A stretch of DNA of 64,000 nt from Moringa oleifera. Lineage: Eukaryota; Streptophyta; Magnoliopsida; Brassicales; Moringaceae. Position 1 is the first letter of the stretch; every line of letters begins with the position of its first letter. The notes beneath the pieces are model-generated. The model searched no databases and was not told where the DNA came from. It saw only the letters and a list, made by a program, of their open reading frames with translations. Below, piece by piece: positions 47,567 to 59,452 of the stretch. The translations under genes were made by a program, and so were the position numbers. The DNA is taken from contig JAJFZO010000889.1 of the NCBI GenBank assembly GCA_021397835.1, positions 3,658,001 to 3,722,000 of the forward strand. Reading direction: 5' to 3'.

Positions 47567-49742
47567 ACTACTACGATCATGAAAACTCAACTCATTCTTT
47601 CGGCAATGAACTACTAGTAACTCTGGCACAATCTGAACTCAAAGTTCATTTCAACACCATATTTATTATGACTAGTCAATCAACATAACTATCACACCTA
47701 TAGAAAGTGAACTGACACACTGAAAGGAAATTCAAATGAGTCAATAAAAACTATATAAATCTTCAAAACCCATGAAACAGATACTCTGATTTCCGCAATA
47801 ATTCTTTGAACTAAACCAACCAGAAATCCTTCGGTTCTCACAAGAGAATAAAACGAAGAATACTTTCATGTAACATCTTAATTGAATTACATGTACTGAT
47901 CAATAAATGCGATTAAATTTATATCTACACGTGTCAGGGTTCTAAGACCAAAATAGAAAATTCCAGAAACATTTGAACAGTAATCAGCAAACAACCAATA
48001 AAAACATTTATATTTCACCACATATGGGATTGTTCAGTTAACAACTACACCCAGCCCAAGGATGCTGGTTGGTTGTGCAACACAAATTTGAAGAGTTGCT
48101 TGCAGGAGGAAGCTAAAATTCTGATTCAAAGACCAATGGATATTGGAATGGCAGTGAACGTCATGATTCTTGGGCATTAAAAAGAAGAGACAAAAGTTCT
48201 ACTTCTATGTGCTACACAGTTCTCAGTGTCATTTCAAGCTGTTTATCAATGAAAACTCATAAATTTGTATAAGAAAAGTATTGTATTAGTGTAACAAGAT
48301 AAGGTATCTAAATAGTCCAAAAAGAACCACTGAGCTAACAAGTTAGTAATTCCCCCATCCACTTTTTACAAAAGAGACAGATTGTTTCGAACTTTTAAAG
48401 TTTACCCCCCACCACAAAAAAGAAAAAGAAATGATCCCTATTTCAAAGGAAAAGTTTTAACCTAACCATACAAAAAAGAAAAAACCTGAAGAATGCAAAC
48501 AACACAAAATGATAATTTTCCTGGAAAAAAGAAGTGAAGTAGGAAGTACTTTCGGGGTGAATAAAGCCCACAAGCTGTCCCTACCAAAACTAGCAAGTTA
48601 ATTTCACAAATCCAGATTTCAGAGGCAACAGTAAACCCTAAACCATGCAAGAGAGAGAACGGGCAGAGGGTACCTGCACATGTGTTCGGGTTTGAGACTC
48701 CGATTTCTTGATCTCCGGTTGACGGGCGCTTCTTACCGCAACCGCTCGAGGTTAGGGACGGTGTTCCGATTTGGTGGCGAAGGGGAGAGTGAGGAATTCG
48801 CTTGAGTGTGGGTGATGAGGACCAAAGCTGACGGACGTTAGGGAAAGTTCCAAGAAAACGGCACAACTGTACGATATATCACAAAACCATGTGGGGCCCA
48901 CTTGATTTACGTGTTACGGTTATACCATAAAAAGGCTCTGTTGGGGCCACACACCTGTCCGTACAGTCACCTCCTCCTTTATTTTCCGATTTTAGAGAAA
49001 CGTGTTGTTTTCTTTATTTTATTTTTTTTAAGAAAAAAATTACCTCAAGAAATACTTACGGGAAATTTATTACATGTTTGTATTTAATCTATTATTCAAG
49101 CAATATAAATGAAGGCTTCAGATGATCATGTTTGGGCCCACTATTGAAGACCGTTTCGTAGATTATTATATTTCAAATGTCTAGCGAAAGAAAAAGAAAA
49201 CAACTCCCACCATTAGTAACTCCGGGATAAAATGCTCTCATTGCCAGACCTAGAAATGGTCTATCAACCTGATTGCAAATTCCTCTGAATTCACACCGCT
49301 GTTCCCACCAAAAATCAATACAATTGGGGGGGAAAAAAAAAAGAATAAGCAAGCACTCAGAAACACTGTTCTTCAAAATTTTTCAATAACAATTACAGGC
49401 TGCAGAGGGTTACCTGAGTATCTGTGAACAGTGAGCCAGAAAAGAAGAAAAAGGAACATTCAACATCAATCCAGGCTACTACTAATCATTCCTTCACCAA
49501 CTTGCCCAAGCTCACTGCAAAGACACTCACATGAATATAATTTTCTTCCCACATTCACAACTATCAGTATTCCACAAAGAAGACTCAGATCAAATCTTCC
49601 TTAAAATCACTTTTCCTCTACAAATCATGTAATATCCAAGCAGAAATACCTTCAAATGCATTATTTGCAACAACCAATTTACACACACTGTGAATGAATT
49701 TTGACTCAAAGCCACAGGTGACAATGAAGGTGTGATCCTAAC
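47567..49742. other. 5'UTR intron and leader of the basic-protein gene, then PUB4 3'UTR
   Basis: From 47567 to about 48673 is the leader end and first intron of the minus-strand basic-protein gene; the non-coding first exon and promoter lie about 48674-48900. From about 49400 to 49742 is the PUB4 3'UTR. The open frame at 48462-48866 reads through the splice donor and is not coding. Confidence 0.55.
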
Positions 49743-52700
49743 TCAGCCCCTCCCAGCATTGCCGCGGTGGCTCCTAAAAAAGCTAAGAAGACCCTGTGCC
49801 TGCAATCAACAATAGGTAGTTGTATTATTTAGTGAAATTTACAAGGGAATATTGAACACTATCTTTGGCAGCGTACCTTTTCTCTAGCCCTTGGGGTGCC
49901 AGACTGCGACAATGCCACTAGTGGTGGGACAGCACCTTCTTGGAGGACCATATTGCAAAACCTACCACTGTTCGTGCAGAGCTGTAAAAGAGCCGCAGCT
50001 GCATTCTCCTTCCCTCTAGCAGAACCCAACTCAACAACCTCAACAAGAACAGGAATTCCACCCTCCTGACCTATAGCAGTCCTCCCTTCAGGTATAGTAG
50101 CCAGATTTGCCAAAACAGCAACTGCCTTATCAACCATCCCAGCTGCTGGGTCCATCAACTCCACAAGATGTCTTACTGCACCAGCTTGCACAATACGGGC
50201 CTTGTTTTCATGAAATATTGACAAATTGAACAAAGCTGTAGCTGCATCCTTCTTACCTCTAGGAGTTCCATTTCCCAATAGATCAACAAGGGGTCTAATT
50301 GCCCCAGACCTTCCAATCCTGACCTTGTTTTCCTCAATCACGGAAAGGCTAAAGAGAGTGGCAGCCGCATTTTCTTTAGCTTCAGGGCTCCCTGTTTCAA
50401 GAACATGAATCAGTGGCCTAATTGCATCAGCATTAGCAATTGCACTTTTGTTGTTATCGTTAATTGACAAGTTAAGAAGAGCCGTCACAGCATTTTCCTG
50501 GATACTTGTGTCTGTTGACTGAAGCAAATTTACTAACAAACTAATGGCCCCACAATTTGCAATTACAATCCGGTTATCCATATTGTGCTTTGCCAGTAGC
50601 CTAATCTCAAGTGTTGCATCTCTTTGAGTATCAACTGATGGGCTTCTCAAGTCCTCAACCAGTCTCCGGACTTGGGCTTCAATTCTAGAAAGGTCAGGTC
50701 TTGCTTCAATTGGAGGAGAAGAAACTATCCTTGGTACAAACCTCTCTGACGGCCGACGCCATATGGTTTGGCTACGGGACCGTGTGTCCATAAATCGAGG
50801 TGAGAACTCAGGATCTCTTCGGGGGGTGACCAAGGCACTGGCAGCCTGTGGTTCTCTTGCCATCTCTCCTGACGCATCACTGCTATATGCTGTAGCATGG
50901 ACCTCTGAATTCTCACTGGCATCTGCTGGTGCCCCTCGAGGAAAGTCTGCACTAGAAAGAGTGCTAGAAGCAGAAACAGACCTATCATTGCTCTGAGATG
51001 ACTGTCCACCTCCTACACCATTAGAATATTCATTCCTAGATGGTGAAAATGACTGCTGGCTAACTGATGCAATGCTTCTCTCTTCTGAGTTCGACCTGTC
51101 TTCAGAACTATTTAGTGACAATCTAACCATATCCAAACCCTGATCATTGCCAGTTACATCTGACAAGGAAGCCTCCGCGTTAGAGTGGGGATGTAAAGGG
51201 GAGATTCCCTCCCGATGAATCCCACTGGATGGCATCAAGTTTTGAACAGATGGGCCAGGACACCGAGCTGATTCAGGAGACATTGGCTGGTTACTCCTAG
51301 ACTGAGGAAGAACATTTGAATCCCAGGGTGTGCCAGAATCTGCATGTGTAAGAAGCGGAGATGACTGATTTAAGCTCATAGACTTCACAGGATCAGGCAG
51401 CTTCACATTGTTTGACTCACACCAGTTAGCAATTAGGGCCTTTACAGTGTAATTGGGAATTAGATTGGTGTGAGCAAGAGTCTGTCTTGTCTTCGGGCAA
51501 ACTGTGAGTCCAAGGTGAATCCAATTCTTAATGAAAGCCCGTTCATAGGTTTGCCCTGATGCAACAATCACTGGATCTGTCATCAGCTCAAGGGAGAGAG
51601 GACAACAGAAATCAGCAGGTATAGGGACTGGGCTAGATGTCTGAGACTGCTGCATTGAAATAAGGCGATCATGGATGCGGGTTACATAAGCAATTAGTTG
51701 ATCAATAAACTCCACTTCAGCGGTCTTTTGGGCTTGCTCAGCATTCTCCTTCAACTTTTCAAGGGCTACAGCCTCAATCAGAATCTCCTGGTTTGACCTC
51801 AAACCAAGGCTCTCTGCAACTTTAACCAGGATCTCTGAGCTGGGTCCAATCCCATCCCTTTGCTCCCTTATAGCTCCTTTAATGAGAGATGATACTTGTT
51901 CAGATCCCATATTCTTAATTTTCTCTAAGCAGTGCTGCAATTTATCACACCAATTGTTAGGCAGCCACAAAAGAAAATAACTATTCATCTTATCAACACA
52001 GACATCCAGTGGAAAAGCTAGCAACTACTCTGCTGTGACATTCCAGAAATATTCCATCTGAGAGATGGCCTTTCATCTTAAGGGGTGCAATATTTTGGGT
52101 AATCATTCAAGCATCGTGCCTATTAAAAAAACAATGAGAAGTGTAAAAGCTTCAAAATTTCATTGTAAGGTACCTCAAGAGATACTGAACTCAATTCTTC
52201 AGGTAGATGATCATGGGAAGACTTCAGCAGCTGGAAGATATCCAGGCCACAACTCCGAATCTTAGATATTAATGATTCAGTTTGGAGGACCTAGACATCA
52301 AATGAATGAAGAGAGTGTCAAGGAATTACTACCTTAGCCAAACTTGAATAACCCTGCACATAATTTCATTGACAGCTAAACTTGAGCATTCAAGTGTAAA
52401 ACGAAAAATAAGCAGCTTCACCAAGCACTGAAGTTTTGAAGTTACTCCAAAAGTCATATGCACGTCTATAATTAATTCATGAGACAGAAATTTTATTAGC
52501 CCCTGATCAAGGAATAAGAAATTAGACCAGGCAAAATTCATGTCTAATATTAGGTATTTCTCCATGCAGCCAAACAGGAATTTCCATAATGGAGCACAAA
52601 AACTCACAAGTGAAATGAATTTTGTCCTTTTGAAACACGGTGGCTGAAAAAAAAGCAATTTTTGACTTACAAAATAAAGTTTACTCGATAGGGCTTGCCA

Positions 52701-52946
52701 GCTTTCAAAAACTTCTCTCAATTCATCTAACGATTGAGCTAACTCTTCAAATGCCTTATTAAGCACTTCATTTGAAGCAATTTCAGAATTAATGATGCCA
52801 TCAAGTATGGGCTTCAATAACTTCAACATCTCTTCTGCTTTCTGGTAATACTTCTGAACTGGGTCTGAATTTATATTGTCAAAGGATGACAAATGTAGAA
52901 ATGAGGAGATGTTACTCAGAAGCATTTTTAACAATGATATCTCCAT
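49743..52946 (-). CDS. PUB4: U-box/ARM-repeat E3 ubiquitin ligase PUB4
   Basis: Coding exons in transcript order: 52671-52946, 52174-52290, 49877-51934 and 49743-49799, encoding 835 residues. The plant UND-type N-terminal domain starts MEISLLKMLLSNISSFLHLS and covers about 1-200. The U-box (236-309) contains DFCCPLSLELMTDPVIVASG and CPKTRQTL, the E2-binding surface. A Ser-rich linker (about 310-545) follows, then at least six ARM repeats (547-830), for example NAVTALLNLSINDNNKSAI and NAAATLFSLSVIEENKVRIG. The last 18 residues come from a separate short exon ending GNAGRG. The N-terminus and ending match Arabidopsis PUB4 (At2g23140) as I recall it; PUB4 is linked to root meristem CLE signalling, tapetum development and immune or oxidative responses. 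The ATG sits five bases into its exon, behind a 6.5-kb 5'UTR intron (52952-59452). Confidence 0.94.
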
Positions 52947-54222
52947 TGCACCTGTGTCATAAAGAATCATGGATAATTTCCAATAAAGAAGAAGGCAAAG
53001 TAACAGACATCTAATGAATAGCCGAACAATTATCAATGCAATGGGCAAACATCATATATTTTTTTATGAGAAACATATATAAATATATTACTATAAATGG
53101 CAGAATGATATACAAATAAAGCTAATAATAAGTGTCACAAAATTCATCTTAATAAAGCAGTCAAGTCAAACCATACATAAAGAATAGCAAGATAACAGTC
53201 TATAATATAAGAAGAACCGAACAAATTTCAAGCCTTTTTGTGGTAAAACAGACCGTCTTGTCAACTTTCATTCTGTAACTTTCTAAGATAGTATCATTGC
53301 TCTTGCTGTTTTCTTGATCTGCAACTCAATCGGAAGAACTTGTAACTTAAATTCTTGAGACAAAGTTGTATACATATAGAAGAAAAGCATGTATACTGCT
53401 TCTAATACAATTGCAAAGAGAAAGTTCCATCACATCTTTTAACATCTACAGCCCTCTGGTGAAGTCTTCCTGAAATTAGAGTTGTTTAAATGTAATTTTT
53501 GAAAGCTTTAGATCCCAATAGTATTATCTCCAGATAGTCTAGTTTATGAAATTGTGCAAAGCAGGAGTCGTTAATAGTCTAAACTGCTATTAAATCATGG
53601 ACCCAGCAGCCAATATTCTCAGAGTGGAACAGGAGAAGGAATGTGGAAAAGAATCCAAGATCAAAGATACTTCAAACAGCTATTTCTCGTCTTCAGAACA
53701 GGGGAATCAGAAGGAATAACACAGCTTTTTTCTATATCCATCTGTTGTTATACAGTCGGTTTGATAACCTAGAGTAATACTGTTTTTAGAAGGGAACTAT
53801 AGAATATCAGATTGAAGGCAAGCACTAATCGTTTTTAAAGGTTACCTTCATTGGGCCATTGCATCAACTTTCACAGAAACCTAACCAAGAAGACCACGGA
53901 GATCCATCCTTGTGGAGTGACACTCCACAAAAACTGGGGGAGAAACAAAACGCAAAAGGCATTTAATCAAGAAACATTGATCTCATGTAAGAACCTCCCT
54001 TGCAACCCACACACATTATCAAGCTCTACATCCATGTACAGTGCCCATGACTTGGCAAACAAGATAACATACCATGAATGCTCAAGTCACAAGACCAAAA
54101 TGGAATAATTTTATTACTGGTCCCTCTATATGTATCCTGCACTATAATTCGTTGCTTCAGAGGATTTTATTAACTAAATAAACCTAATTTCCTCGTCTAG
54201 GTACCTGATAAAGATAAAATTT

Positions 54223-54240
54223 AAATCAGATTTGGTCCCT
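54223..54240. repeat. Target-site duplication of the minus-strand LINE, left copy
   Basis: Eighteen bases, AAATCAGATTTGGTCCCT, matched at 54785-54802 by AAATCAAATTTGGTCTCT. The two mismatches indicate an old insertion. Confidence 0.75.
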
Positions 54241-54784
54241 TTCTTTTTTTAATCAGAAACGAAGTTCGCTGTTATATGTAGTTAGCACCAATGGAGTGCT
54301 TCCCTTGTACAAGTATTGTTAGCTACTTACAAAGCCAGAGTTCCATAAACTCCACAAGCTCTACCTCATTTACACAATAGTTCCTAGTAACCCAAAAATG
54401 TAGAATCAATCCCCATTTATCCTTTCTGTAGGAGTTTCCACCCCTTCAAAGCCCCTCTTATTCCTCTCCCCTACACCATCCAAAAAAAATGAATAAAGGA
54501 ACTAGTATATAACTTTCCTCTCAGCTTTAAACATAAGAAGCCCCTACCAAGCATCCAACTCAGCCATGACTGCCCCAAAAACCACTTCCTGTGCTCTCAA
54601 CACCGACAATAGACTCTCTCAAATATTCCCAGTCCAACTACACCACAATAAAATATGACGCACTCACTCCTCTACCTTGCACAAAAAGCATCACCCAAAA
54701 CTGCCCTCATTTCTTTAGATTATCAATGGCAGAAAGCTCACGCCACGCCGCCTCCCAAGTAAAGATGAAGGGTTTTCACCTTCC
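54241..54784 (-). mobile_element. 5'-truncated LINE (L1-type) remnant, minus strand
   Basis: Reverse-strand translation, broken by stops and frame shifts, gives the LINE tail: a zinc-knuckle-like reverse-transcriptase C-terminal segment with CFLCKVEE and a block RGFEGVETPTERI typical of plant L1 ORF2 ends. The A-rich 3' tail lies at the left edge (T-run at 54241-54250 on the plus strand). The element is flanked by an 18-bp direct repeat (54223-54240 and 54785-54802) with two mismatches, a target-site duplication. Length about 544 bases; not functional. Confidence 0.8.
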
Positions 54785-56130
54785 AAATCAAATTTGGTCT
54801 CTATAAAAATAGGAAAAGAATTTGTTCTTAGATTGTGTTAAAAAACTTCCAGTTCACTAGGTGGCAATCCATAGATGAAGTTATATTAACAAGACCACCT
54901 TGTTTTTTAGAAACATTCAGCATTTCTCAGCCAGTGATGCTACACAATGATGATATAACCAAGTAATACTACATAGAAAGTAACGTATTCTATATTGCAC
55001 GTGGATAACTCGTCAATGAGCACAATCATGAGAAATTACTTTACAGTTAAGTTTTATTGAAGGGACCTAAGATACACATAACTGCAACAATGGATGAATT
55101 TTGTGAATCATTAGAGATGACAATAACAATAATAAAGAAACCAAACCCAAAATTCAAGTATGTTTTTCCATCTACGTGCGGCTGGTTGACAATAGGAAAG
55201 AGGAAATTCACAACTCAAGAAAAAAGAAAACTATCATGCTGTTGGAAACACTCTTAAGAGAAAACTATCATGATTCGTGTCACTGCAAATAACCAAAAAC
55301 ATCACAATGTAATTCACATAAAAACTACAGAAAATTAATTCAAAAAGTAACTGATAAACTGTTTGACTAAGTTTGCAGCCTAATGACATAGGTCAAACAA
55401 CCAAATTCATTGTTCACTGTTCACTATGTCTAAAGCCACATCTTTATTTACATTTTGCCTTAGTGGATATAATGTAGCCTCTTAAGGCTGCCACCAAGGT
55501 TCTTTTTGAGCAAAACATGACACAAAGATAAAGTTCATAAATTAATCCATGTTGAAGAAAGAAGCATGTCCCTGATTACTAAAAAAAAGTTCTTTGAAAA
55601 TGCTGATTGTTTAAAGAGATTCTATAAATATAGTTTCAACTAATTAACTTTGTATTTTCAATATCATTCTCATTTAGAGTTCTGATTCTGTGAAACTTTT
55701 GTCAATGATAGCAATACTTATGTTATAGTAGGGGATAATAGGACAGCAAACAAGTCAAGTACTTCAACTTTTGGTAACGACCAAAACATGGCAAAATAGG
55801 AAGGAAGACGCTCTTTGCTGGACCAATAGACTGAGAAAGAGATATTATGATTAAGGACATAGAACATACCTTCTTTTGCAACAAAAAATTTCTAACACTG
55901 ATGTAATACTTCTCACATTAACGATCCTTCATAAACCACATCGCGATGTAAAATTGCAGTAAACCTTCAGGAAACTCAATGATTAAACCAATGCACCCAT
56001 GCTTTTGAGAGATCAAAACCACAATGAAAACCTTGGGATCTGGGCTCTTAAAAACTAGCCCTGCATGAAACCAAAATTTGAGATAGGAAATTGGATGTTA
56101 GTAACAAACTCTTAAAACTACAAAATTAAT

Positions 56131-56145
56131 ATTGACAGCTATGAC
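56131..56145. repeat. Target-site duplication of the plus-strand LINE, left copy
   Basis: ATTGACAGCTATGAC, matched by ATTGACAGCCATGAC at 57605-57619 directly after the A-rich tail. Confidence 0.85.
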
Positions 56146-57604
56146 TTGGATGGAAGAGTGGCTAGTCCACTGGGTCGTAAGCTAACGGATTTCCCTATGA
56201 AGTACCTAGGACTACTGCTTGGTGCTAAATTTAAGGAAAAAACAATTTGGAAAGGAATCCTAGAAAGACATAAGAGGAAGGTAGCAAGTTGGAAGCAACG
56301 TTACTTGAATAAGGCAGGTAGGCTTACCTTAATAAAGAGTACATTATTTATTTTAGATTCCTAGGGAGGTAGCTAAATAGCTTGCAACAATATGGCAGAG
56401 GTAGTATGGGTGAATGCTTTAAATATCATTTGGTAAGTTGGGGTGTGGCCACTCAACCTATTGAGAGAGGTGGGTTGGGTATCAAACCCCTAGTGATACT
56501 TAATAAAGTCTTATAGGGGAAGTGGTTGTGGCAATATATAGTGGAGCAAGAGAGCTTTTGGATGAAGGTAGTAAGTTGCAAGTATGGAGAGATAGAGGGG
56601 GGTGGATGACGAAGTGTGGAAGGGATGCCTATGGAGTTAGTGGTGGAGGGCTGTTAGGAAGGATTAGGCGGAGTTGGATGGAATTTAAGGTGGGTAAGGG
56701 CAACACAATAAATTTTTCTAAAGAGGGGTGGTGTGGTGATAGAGCCTTAATGTGATGTATTTTCAGCTGTGTTTCCCTTAGCATGTGATAGGAAGCTGAG
56801 ATTAGTGGCTGTAGGGCGATGGAAGAGAGAAGTGGAGCATGGTTCATTCAGCTTAAAAGAAACTTTCAGAATTGGGAGATTAACCAACAGGGAGAATTTT
56901 ATGTAAGGCTTCAGAATGCTAAGATAGAGCACAATCCAGACGATGCAGTGATATGGAAACCAAACAGCAAGGAGAAAGGAAACTTTTCTGCAAAATGCTA
57001 TTTCAGAGCATTGGATTTTCATGGAGACAGATATAGAAGACTAAAGTACCACCCGAGGTTGCTTTTTTCACTTGAGAGACCGTGAATGGTAAGATTTTGA
57101 CAATTGATAACTTAAGGAAGCATGATCAGATTATAGGGAATAACTGTTATTTGTGTAAAAAATGGGAGGAAACAGTTTATCACCTGCTTATCAGTTGTAG
57201 TTGGACTAGTCAGCTGTGGAAGAGTATTGTCAAACTGCTGGGTTTGTTTGGCTCCATAGGAATGGAGTTACTAGCTTGGATAGGGCAAAGGATAGGAAAA
57301 AAAAAGAGGAGGATGATGAGTATGACTCCGCACTTAAAATTTTGGCTTGTATGGAGGGAACAAACCAGAAGAGCTTTTGAGAATCATGAAATAAAAGTGG
57401 ATGCAATCAGAGGGTTTTGGCTTTATATGCTAAAAACCCGGATTTCTGCTAGATCTTCTGTAAATGAGGGGGAGATACTAGAATTCATAGAATATCTAAC
57501 CTATAGAAACTAACTACAAATGTAATAGGTGCCACCCTCTTAGTGCTGTGTAAATAATAATCTATCTTTTGTTCCTGCTTGGGAAAAAATAAAAAATAAA
57601 AAAC
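56146..57604 (+). mobile_element. 5'-truncated LINE (L1-type) insertion, plus strand
   Basis: Translated blocks in order match the end of a plant LINE ORF2: FPMKYLGLLLGAKFKEKTIW and NKAGRLTLIKST (56146-56364), a RGGLGIKPL-like block near 56470, WKPNSKEKGNFSAKCYFRAL (about 56957-57016), then the zf-RVT block ILTIDNLRKHDQIIGNNCYL with HLLISCSWTSQLW (57082-57240) and a final WREQTRRAFENH. Frames are interrupted by stops and shifts. The 3' end is A-rich (57585-57604). The element is bounded by a 15-bp target-site duplication (56131-56145 and 57605-57619, one mismatch). It is antisense to PUB4 and non-functional. Confidence 0.9.
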
Positions 57605-59452
57605 ATTGACAGCCATGACAACTCAGTACAGAATCCATTTCAAAAATTCATTACTTTACATTCTTTCCTTCTTATCAAAAGAAAAAAATAATGCTTCCAA
57701 AAATTTCCTAGCATTCTTTAAAGTATAATGTAAGAGGATATAGTAGAACTGTCAGTCTGTCTCTCCACAATATAATAAACATCTGCCCATTGAGGAGTAT
57801 ATTTCTTCTCTGAAGTCAAGCCAGCAAGCAATAACTAGATGCTATTAAGATTGGGGTGAATCATGAAGGAGAAATCATCAGTTCAGAGTTTCCTAACCAG
57901 GCAGCTCCTTTCTTGTAACTGATTGACCTCAAAATGTTATAGCTTCGGTGCTTCCCAGAACACTGCATCCAAGACCAACTTACTAAGTGTCCAAGAATTA
58001 AAAAAATTAATTTTTCTAATATGTTTTTCTGACTGTTAACTTTTGCACATTTGAAAAAGTCTTGATTCAGAATCAGATAATCGTGTGGTTTATCTAAAAT
58101 TTTTCTGTTGGCATGAGCCTGAGCTTATTCCACACCCTTTTTGACTGTATGCTGCCAAATGTCTTAATTTTTTGTTGCATTTGATCGAAAGGTAAAATCA
58201 ATGACAAAGTGTACATGAACATGGTAGCAAATCATTACATTTCTTTTTGCAGTTATCAGTGTCATATTCTTCTGCAATGAAGAATGGTTGTAGGAGAGCT
58301 TAACTTAAATGGATAGGGTCCCAAAATGATTTCCTTATTTCTTGAGTATAACTGCCATGTTTAACCTATAAAAGAATGAAAATGGTGATTGGTGCATCTG
58401 AACTAAGTTAACAACCAGAAATTTAGACCAATTTAATGTTTTGGACCCAAACTTTTCTTCAAGGTAAACATTAGCGCAGATGATAGAAACTTGGCCAAAC
58501 AACAATAAAAAATTGAAGCTAATGAAAAAGGATAACAACTAGGGAAGAACAAGGTTATTGAAACAAAGAGCTTAACCAATAGAAGTGGGATGAATCCCAT
58601 TTTGATGAGAATTCAACAAAAACAAAACATTCTAACAGATTCTCCGTTGCACCAAATCTCAGAAGATAAGAAGTAAAGACATAAGAAGCTATTGAAGCAT
58701 AATTACCAAAACCCTCTTCCTAAACACTTTAACCATAGATCGAGGCTCTTTTACTCCTCTCTACGATGCCCTACTAATGCAAATCACTCTACCACTCAGC
58801 TTCACTTAATGTTAAGTAGAATTCCAATATTTTATTGCCAATTCAGAAACGTGATAAATTTTGACACATATCATCCCATGCTATCAAAATCTGAAACAAC
58901 TACTACCCCTCGAGATTTTCCAAATTTAGTCCTTGTTTCCAATTCTCTCCTCTCATAATGATTTGTAAGACCAAAAACAGTAATGCAAACTAGTTCAGGA
59001 GACATAAGCCCAATGATACCTCAATTAGGCCATAACTACCTCAGCAACTTATATGATCATACTACAGATCATAGTCATGAAACACATAAAACTGAACCTA
59101 GATCACATCCCAATAAAGTAAAATCTTCAAGTATTTACCAAGTCAAAAAATGGCAGCAATTACCAGGGAAAGGTAAACAAAAACACCGTGATTCCTTTTC
59201 TCTCAATTCAATTATGAAATGAGATCTTCTTAAGCACACAAGTATACGCGCAGAAAAAAAATTTTCGAATTAAAGAAAGCTGTAAATCTCGAAACCTATA
59301 AGAACAGCAAAGAAAACAAAATATTGTTTGAATCTGAGCCACAGCTGCGGACAGCAATCAATCCAAGAAAAAGGAAAGGAAAAACCAAAAGAGAAGAGAA
59401 AGGGAAATGAAAACCCTAGATAGATCAAAACAAAGAAGCAGAAGTGCTCTAC

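Larger units (their letters stand above)
52952..59452 (-). other. 6.5-kb 5'UTR intron of PUB4
   Basis: Read on the minus strand, the donor is CATTCAG|GTAGAG (exon end 59453) and the acceptor is ACACAG|GTGCA (exon start 52951), five bases before the ATG. The intron hosts two LINE fragments, listed separately; the rest has only short frames with no domains. Long leader introns near the promoter often raise expression in plants; that role here is inference. Confidence 0.7.

Noticed and set aside
48462..48866. 134-residue minus-strand frame at the 5' end of the basic-protein gene
   Set aside because: It reads through a good GTACCT donor into the intron; the spliced leader has no in-frame ATG, so the exon is best seen as non-coding.
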